DNA of 64,000 nt from Leptothoe kymatousa TAU-MAC 1615 (GTDB taxonomy: Bacteria; Cyanobacteriota; Cyanobacteriia; Phormidesmidales; Phormidesmidaceae), in assembly GCF_018739865.1 (NCBI RefSeq), contig NZ_JADOER010000004.1:1-64000 (forward strand). Direction: 5' to 3'. The notes under the pieces are model-generated. The model was given only the letters and a program-made list of their open reading frames with translations, made no database searches and was not told the origin of the DNA. A program made the position numbers and the translations under genes. Shown one piece after another: positions 61,507 to 64,000 of the stretch (its first letter is position 1; every line of letters begins with the position of its first letter).

Positions 61507-62346
61507 TCACTGTTTGTTCAATGACCAGTCGTAGTCGAAGTAACTAACCTTGTACTCACCCGCTTCTAGATAGGCCCGTTCCTCTGCACTCACGTAGTTG
61601 CTAATAAAGTTCAGCACAGCGCGCTCTTCTTTGCTGCCCGTAAACCCACTATCCACTCCGTAGCTAGGGATCCAATCGCCACCAAACCAGCTAAAAATTT
61701 TAGATAGCTTGACCTCACCGCCCTCTTGGTCGATCTTTAGACCATCGGGCCTTGCTAGCCACTGGGTCACCTGTTCATCTAGCTGTTCATCTAGCTGGGC
61801 GCCGGTAAAGGCCTGATTGCGCAAGGGCGGGCAGCTAATGGCGGCACAGACAATGGCGGCGTGGAGACGGGGTTCATCAAAGTCCACCCGCAGCACATCA
61901 TGCTCAATTTCGTTGAGTGTTTTTTCTGTTTGCCGAATGGGATGTTTCCGCAGACGCCATACCCCAGTAATATCCTTAATGCTCGACTTGAGCGGCGTTT
62001 GATCAACAATGGACTTGAGCGTAAGAGAGTTATAGGCGTTAATCCAATAGGCAATTTGTTCCGCCTCACTCCAGCCGCTGACGGTGGCTTCGTCAACGGT
62101 GGCTAAACCCTTGTTGAAGGTATCCAATACCTCCCGAGACTGTTGCAAATCAACGTAGTTAACCCAGCCTTCGTCATTGACGTAGGTGCTTAAAACATCA
62201 TCGTAAATGGTGTAGTCAATCCCCTGGGCAGAGGCAATCTCCACCTGGGCTGAGGGGGTATTGGCGGTGGTGTCGGGGCCGGTGGAACACCCCACTAGGC
62301 CAACGGAGAACGCCAGAATAAGGGCTGATAAATACTTATGCTGCAT
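61507..62346 (-). CDS. DUF547 lipoprotein
   Basis: Seen: 279 residues. The lipoprotein signal is LSALILAFSVGLVGCSTG (lipobox LVGC). The DUF547 domain follows: YVNDEGWVNYVDLQQSRE, QIAYWINAYNSLTLKSIVDQ, RLHAAIVCAAISCPPLRNQAF (His, two Cys conserved) and LSKIFSWFGGDW. The conserved His/Cys/Trp set hints at an enzyme, but its reaction is unknown. It is exported and lipid-anchored. DUF547 genes often sit near transferase 1/2 genes, as here. Confidence 0.85.
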   Translation of the reverse strand: MQHKYLSALILAFSVGLVGCSTGPDTTANTPSAQVEIASAQGIDYTIYDDVLSTYVNDEGWVNYVDLQQSREVLDTFNKGLATVDEATVSGWSEAEQIAYWINAYNSLTLKSIVDQTPLKSSIKDITGVWRLRKHPIRQTEKTLNEIEHDVLRVDFDEPRLHAAIVCAAISCPPLRNQAFTGAQLDEQLDEQVTQWLARPDGLKIDQEGGEVKLSKIFSWFGGDWIPSYGVDSGFTGSKEERAVLNFISNYVSAEERAYLEAGEYKVSYFDYDWSLNKQ

Positions 62347-62437
62347 AATAATTTTGAAAAAATCGTAGGGGGAATATGTGGATCAAGCCTTAACTGGTAA
62401 TCTCTCACGGCCAACTGAATGCAGCCTGAGATGCGGC

Positions 62438-64000
62438 TTAAGTTCTGTTCAATTTTGGGGTTAACCCCAGCTTGGGCCAGGTGATTTTGGCGCTGCTCCA
62501 GGCAATGCCCAGGACAAAGGGCCACCATAAAATATGGCGCTGGGCCTCGGGCAAAATCCAGCTGTAGTCTTCCTGGGCAGACATATATAGCAGCGTGAAG
62601 TACACATAGGCTGAGAGACTAATCAGTCGAATCCCTAGGTTGCGGCTGAACACTAGAAAAGGCATGAGCCAGCTCAAGTACCAAAAGTGAATGATGGGGG
62701 AAATTACCATCAAAAAAATCAGATACCATTCGGTGAATTTGTGGAACGTATGGGCCCGCAGCAGCAGCCACACAACGACTAACGCCAGGGGAAAGGCATA
62801 GAGCCAGTTGGCCCAGCGTGAGGGTTCCCAAAGTTGTTCAACAATATAGGGAATCAGTTCAGAACAGCGCCCGGTAACAACGAAGGACGACCCAAATTTT
62901 ACTAATGGGCAAGATGTGGGACTACAAAATGGCACGGCGGCCAGGACCACGGGCCCTAGGCCGAGGATGCCGCTGCCTAGGGCCGTGGCGATGCGCCCTC
63001 GCCGCAGGGCATGCCACACCACAAAGGCGAGCACCGGTAGGGAAATCCATTTCACGGCGATGCTAATGCCCACAAAAAAAGCACTGCCTAGATAGGTGAA
63101 GGGGGGGAGGGTGTCTGCGGCGGCACCGGGGCGATCAAACCATAGCCAGGCCATCACCAGGGGTAGCACAAACCAGCTGTCGTAGTGGCCCCCACCGGCA
63201 AAGCTATAGAGCACTAGGGGGTTCCAGGCATAGAGGAGGGTGGCCCGATGGCCAAAGCGACGGCTCAGCAGCCAGCACACGGCTAGGTCGGCGGCGGCAA
63301 AGGCGGCCTTGAACAGGGGGACCCATAGGCCAATGCGGGCTAGGGTTTTGAACCCAAACTGGGTGACGGGGGGATAAATGGCTGAGGCGTAGGGGTGGTT
63401 AATTTGGTCCCACCATTCGGTGCGCAGCGGCTTAAGCACATCGGCCATGGGGGAAAAATCGTAGGGGCTAAAGCCCTGGAGCTGAACGTAGCCCTCCCAT
63501 AGGTAGCGCCAAATGTCATTGCCGGGGTACATGGTGAGGAGCAGCAGTCGGGTGGCGATCGCAACTCCCCAGAACCAGATGCCGGGAACGCTGCGCAGCA
63601 TCCAGGCCAAGATAAACCCCACCCCCATGATGGCGCTGCCAATCCAAAAGTGAATGACCGATGTGGGTTCGCTAAAAGCACCGTGGGGCAAGGTGTAGAT
63701 GGTGCCTGCCACAAGCAAAAAAGCACTCAGAAAGAGCAGCCCCGGCTGATGCTTTTCTGGGTTGGGGGTGGCGCCGCCGCGCCAGAGATTGTGCCAGTAC
63801 AGCTGGGTCAGGGTGGACAAAATAATGGTGCCGGCTTGGATGCTGCCGCCAAGGGTGCCGGAAATTTTGGATGTGCCCCCCTGGCGCGGCAAGTAGTTGA
63901 CGGGCAGTTCGCAAATGCGCAACCCGCATTCGACGGCGCGGGCCTGCATTTCCACGGTCCAGCCAAAGTTGCGATCGCGCATGCCAATTTGGTCTAAGGC
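62438..64000 (-). CDS. GT2 glycosyltransferase C-terminus fused to a polytopic GT87-like mannosyltransferase, partial
   Basis: Seen: the frame is open through the window edge, so the N-terminus is missing; at least 520 residues are present. The visible start (GMRDRNFGWTVEMQARAVEC, LRICELPVNYLPRQGGTSKIS, split as ICELPVNYLPR and QGGTSKISG) is the end of a dolichyl-phosphate-mannose-synthase-like GT2 domain. About eleven membrane helices follow, with the motif GNDIWRYLWEGYVQLQGFSPY (split as GNDIWRYLWEG and YVQLQGFSPY) typical of C-class lipid-linked sugar transferases. The fusion suggests that one protein makes a lipid-linked sugar and uses it across the membrane. The gene lies upstream of the DUF547 and transferase-1 genes on the same strand. 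Confidence 0.82.
   Translation of the reverse strand, partial: ALDQIGMRDRNFGWTVEMQARAVECGLRICELPVNYLPRQGGTSKISGTLGGSIQAGTIILSTLTQLYWHNLWRGGATPNPEKHQPGLLFLSAFLLVAGTIYTLPHGAFSEPTSVIHFWIGSAIMGVGFILAWMLRSVPGIWFWGVAIATRLLLLTMYPGNDIWRYLWEGYVQLQGFSPYDFSPMADVLKPLRTEWWDQINHPYASAIYPPVTQFGFKTLARIGLWVPLFKAAFAAADLAVCWLLSRRFGHRATLLYAWNPLVLYSFAGGGHYDSWFVLPLVMAWLWFDRPGAAADTLPPFTYLGSAFFVGISIAVKWISLPVLAFVVWHALRRGRIATALGSGILGLGPVVLAAVPFCSPTSCPLVKFGSSFVVTGRCSELIPYIVEQLWEPSRWANWLYAFPLALVVVWLLLRAHTFHKFTEWYLIFLMVISPIIHFWYLSWLMPFLVFSRNLGIRLISLSAYVYFTLLYMSAQEDYSWILPEAQRHILWWPFVLGIAWSSAKITWPKLGLTPKLNRT

Noticed and set aside
60846..62346. Arsenosugar biosynthesis cluster
   Set aside because: Transferase 1 and a DUF547 gene are present, but no arsM, ArsS-type radical SAM or peroxidase-like gene is in the window.

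Overview
This window is chromosomal DNA from a beta-cyanobacterium. It holds a complete beta-carboxysome operon (ccmK2-ccmK1-ccmL-ccmM-ccmN-ccmO). A CO2-uptake NDH-1 operon (ndhF4-ndhD4-cupB) runs divergently from it. Other cyanobacterial markers are a CtaA-type copper ATPase, a CyanoP (PsbP-like) lipoprotein, and roughly twenty copies of the octamer GCGATCGC (HIP1), which is over-represented in cyanobacteria. The genus cannot be fixed from sequence alone; a filamentous or mat-forming lineage with large secreted RTX proteins is plausible. No tRNA, rRNA, CRISPR array, transposase or integrase was seen.

Layout. 0-5 kb is accessory: a 'GDK-motif' small protein, a 2OG-Fe(II) oxygenase, a TIR domain fused to a pterin-dehydratase-like domain, a solute-binding/OmpA fusion, and a DM13 protein behind a 45-bp triple repeat. 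5-15 kb is the CO2-concentrating module. 15.2-17.5 kb is ctaA. 17.5-31.4 kb is a second accessory region. It has two giant RTX proteins (one with three PPC domains, one with two seven-blade FG-GAP propellers) that share a 999-bp gap-free C-terminal module. These flank a tandem pair of STAND-like AAA ATPases, one with an N-terminal helix-turn-helix-like domain and one with about seven membrane segments, plus a TIGR03032-type protein. 31.6-39 kb carries housekeeping genes (maf, cyanoP, pterin dehydratase), a 5'-truncated Uma2 gene, two DUF697-type GTPases, a PRC-barrel protein and a TPR protein. 39.3-50 kb is a Wzx/Wzy-dependent exopolysaccharide operon containing a sulfotransferase. 51-55.4 kb has an ABC exporter, then an FHA / FHA / LRAT-PspA gene set. 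55.4-64 kb has pgl, recO, an MFS carrier, several glycosyltransferases and a DUF547 lipoprotein, ending in a membrane glycosyltransferase cut by the window edge.

How the genes work together. The 5-15 kb block forms one physiological unit: NDH-1MS' hydrates CO2 to bicarbonate at the thylakoid, and the carboxysome (CcmK/L/O shell, CcmM/N core organisers) uses it around Rubisco. The exopolysaccharide operon supplies lipid-linked repeat assembly (glycosyltransferases), sulfation, flipping (Wzx), polymerisation (Wzy) and export (Wzc/Wza). The first, phosphoglycosyl transferase step is not in the window.

The most unusual items are (i) the TIR-pterin dehydratase fusion, in which a residue aligned with a catalytic histidine is replaced by tryptophan, (ii) an LRAT-type thiol acyltransferase domain fused to a PspA/IM30-like coiled coil and abutting two FHA genes, and (iii) the tandem STAND ATPase pair with a polytopic membrane tail. 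Function for all three is inference from domain recognition by eye.
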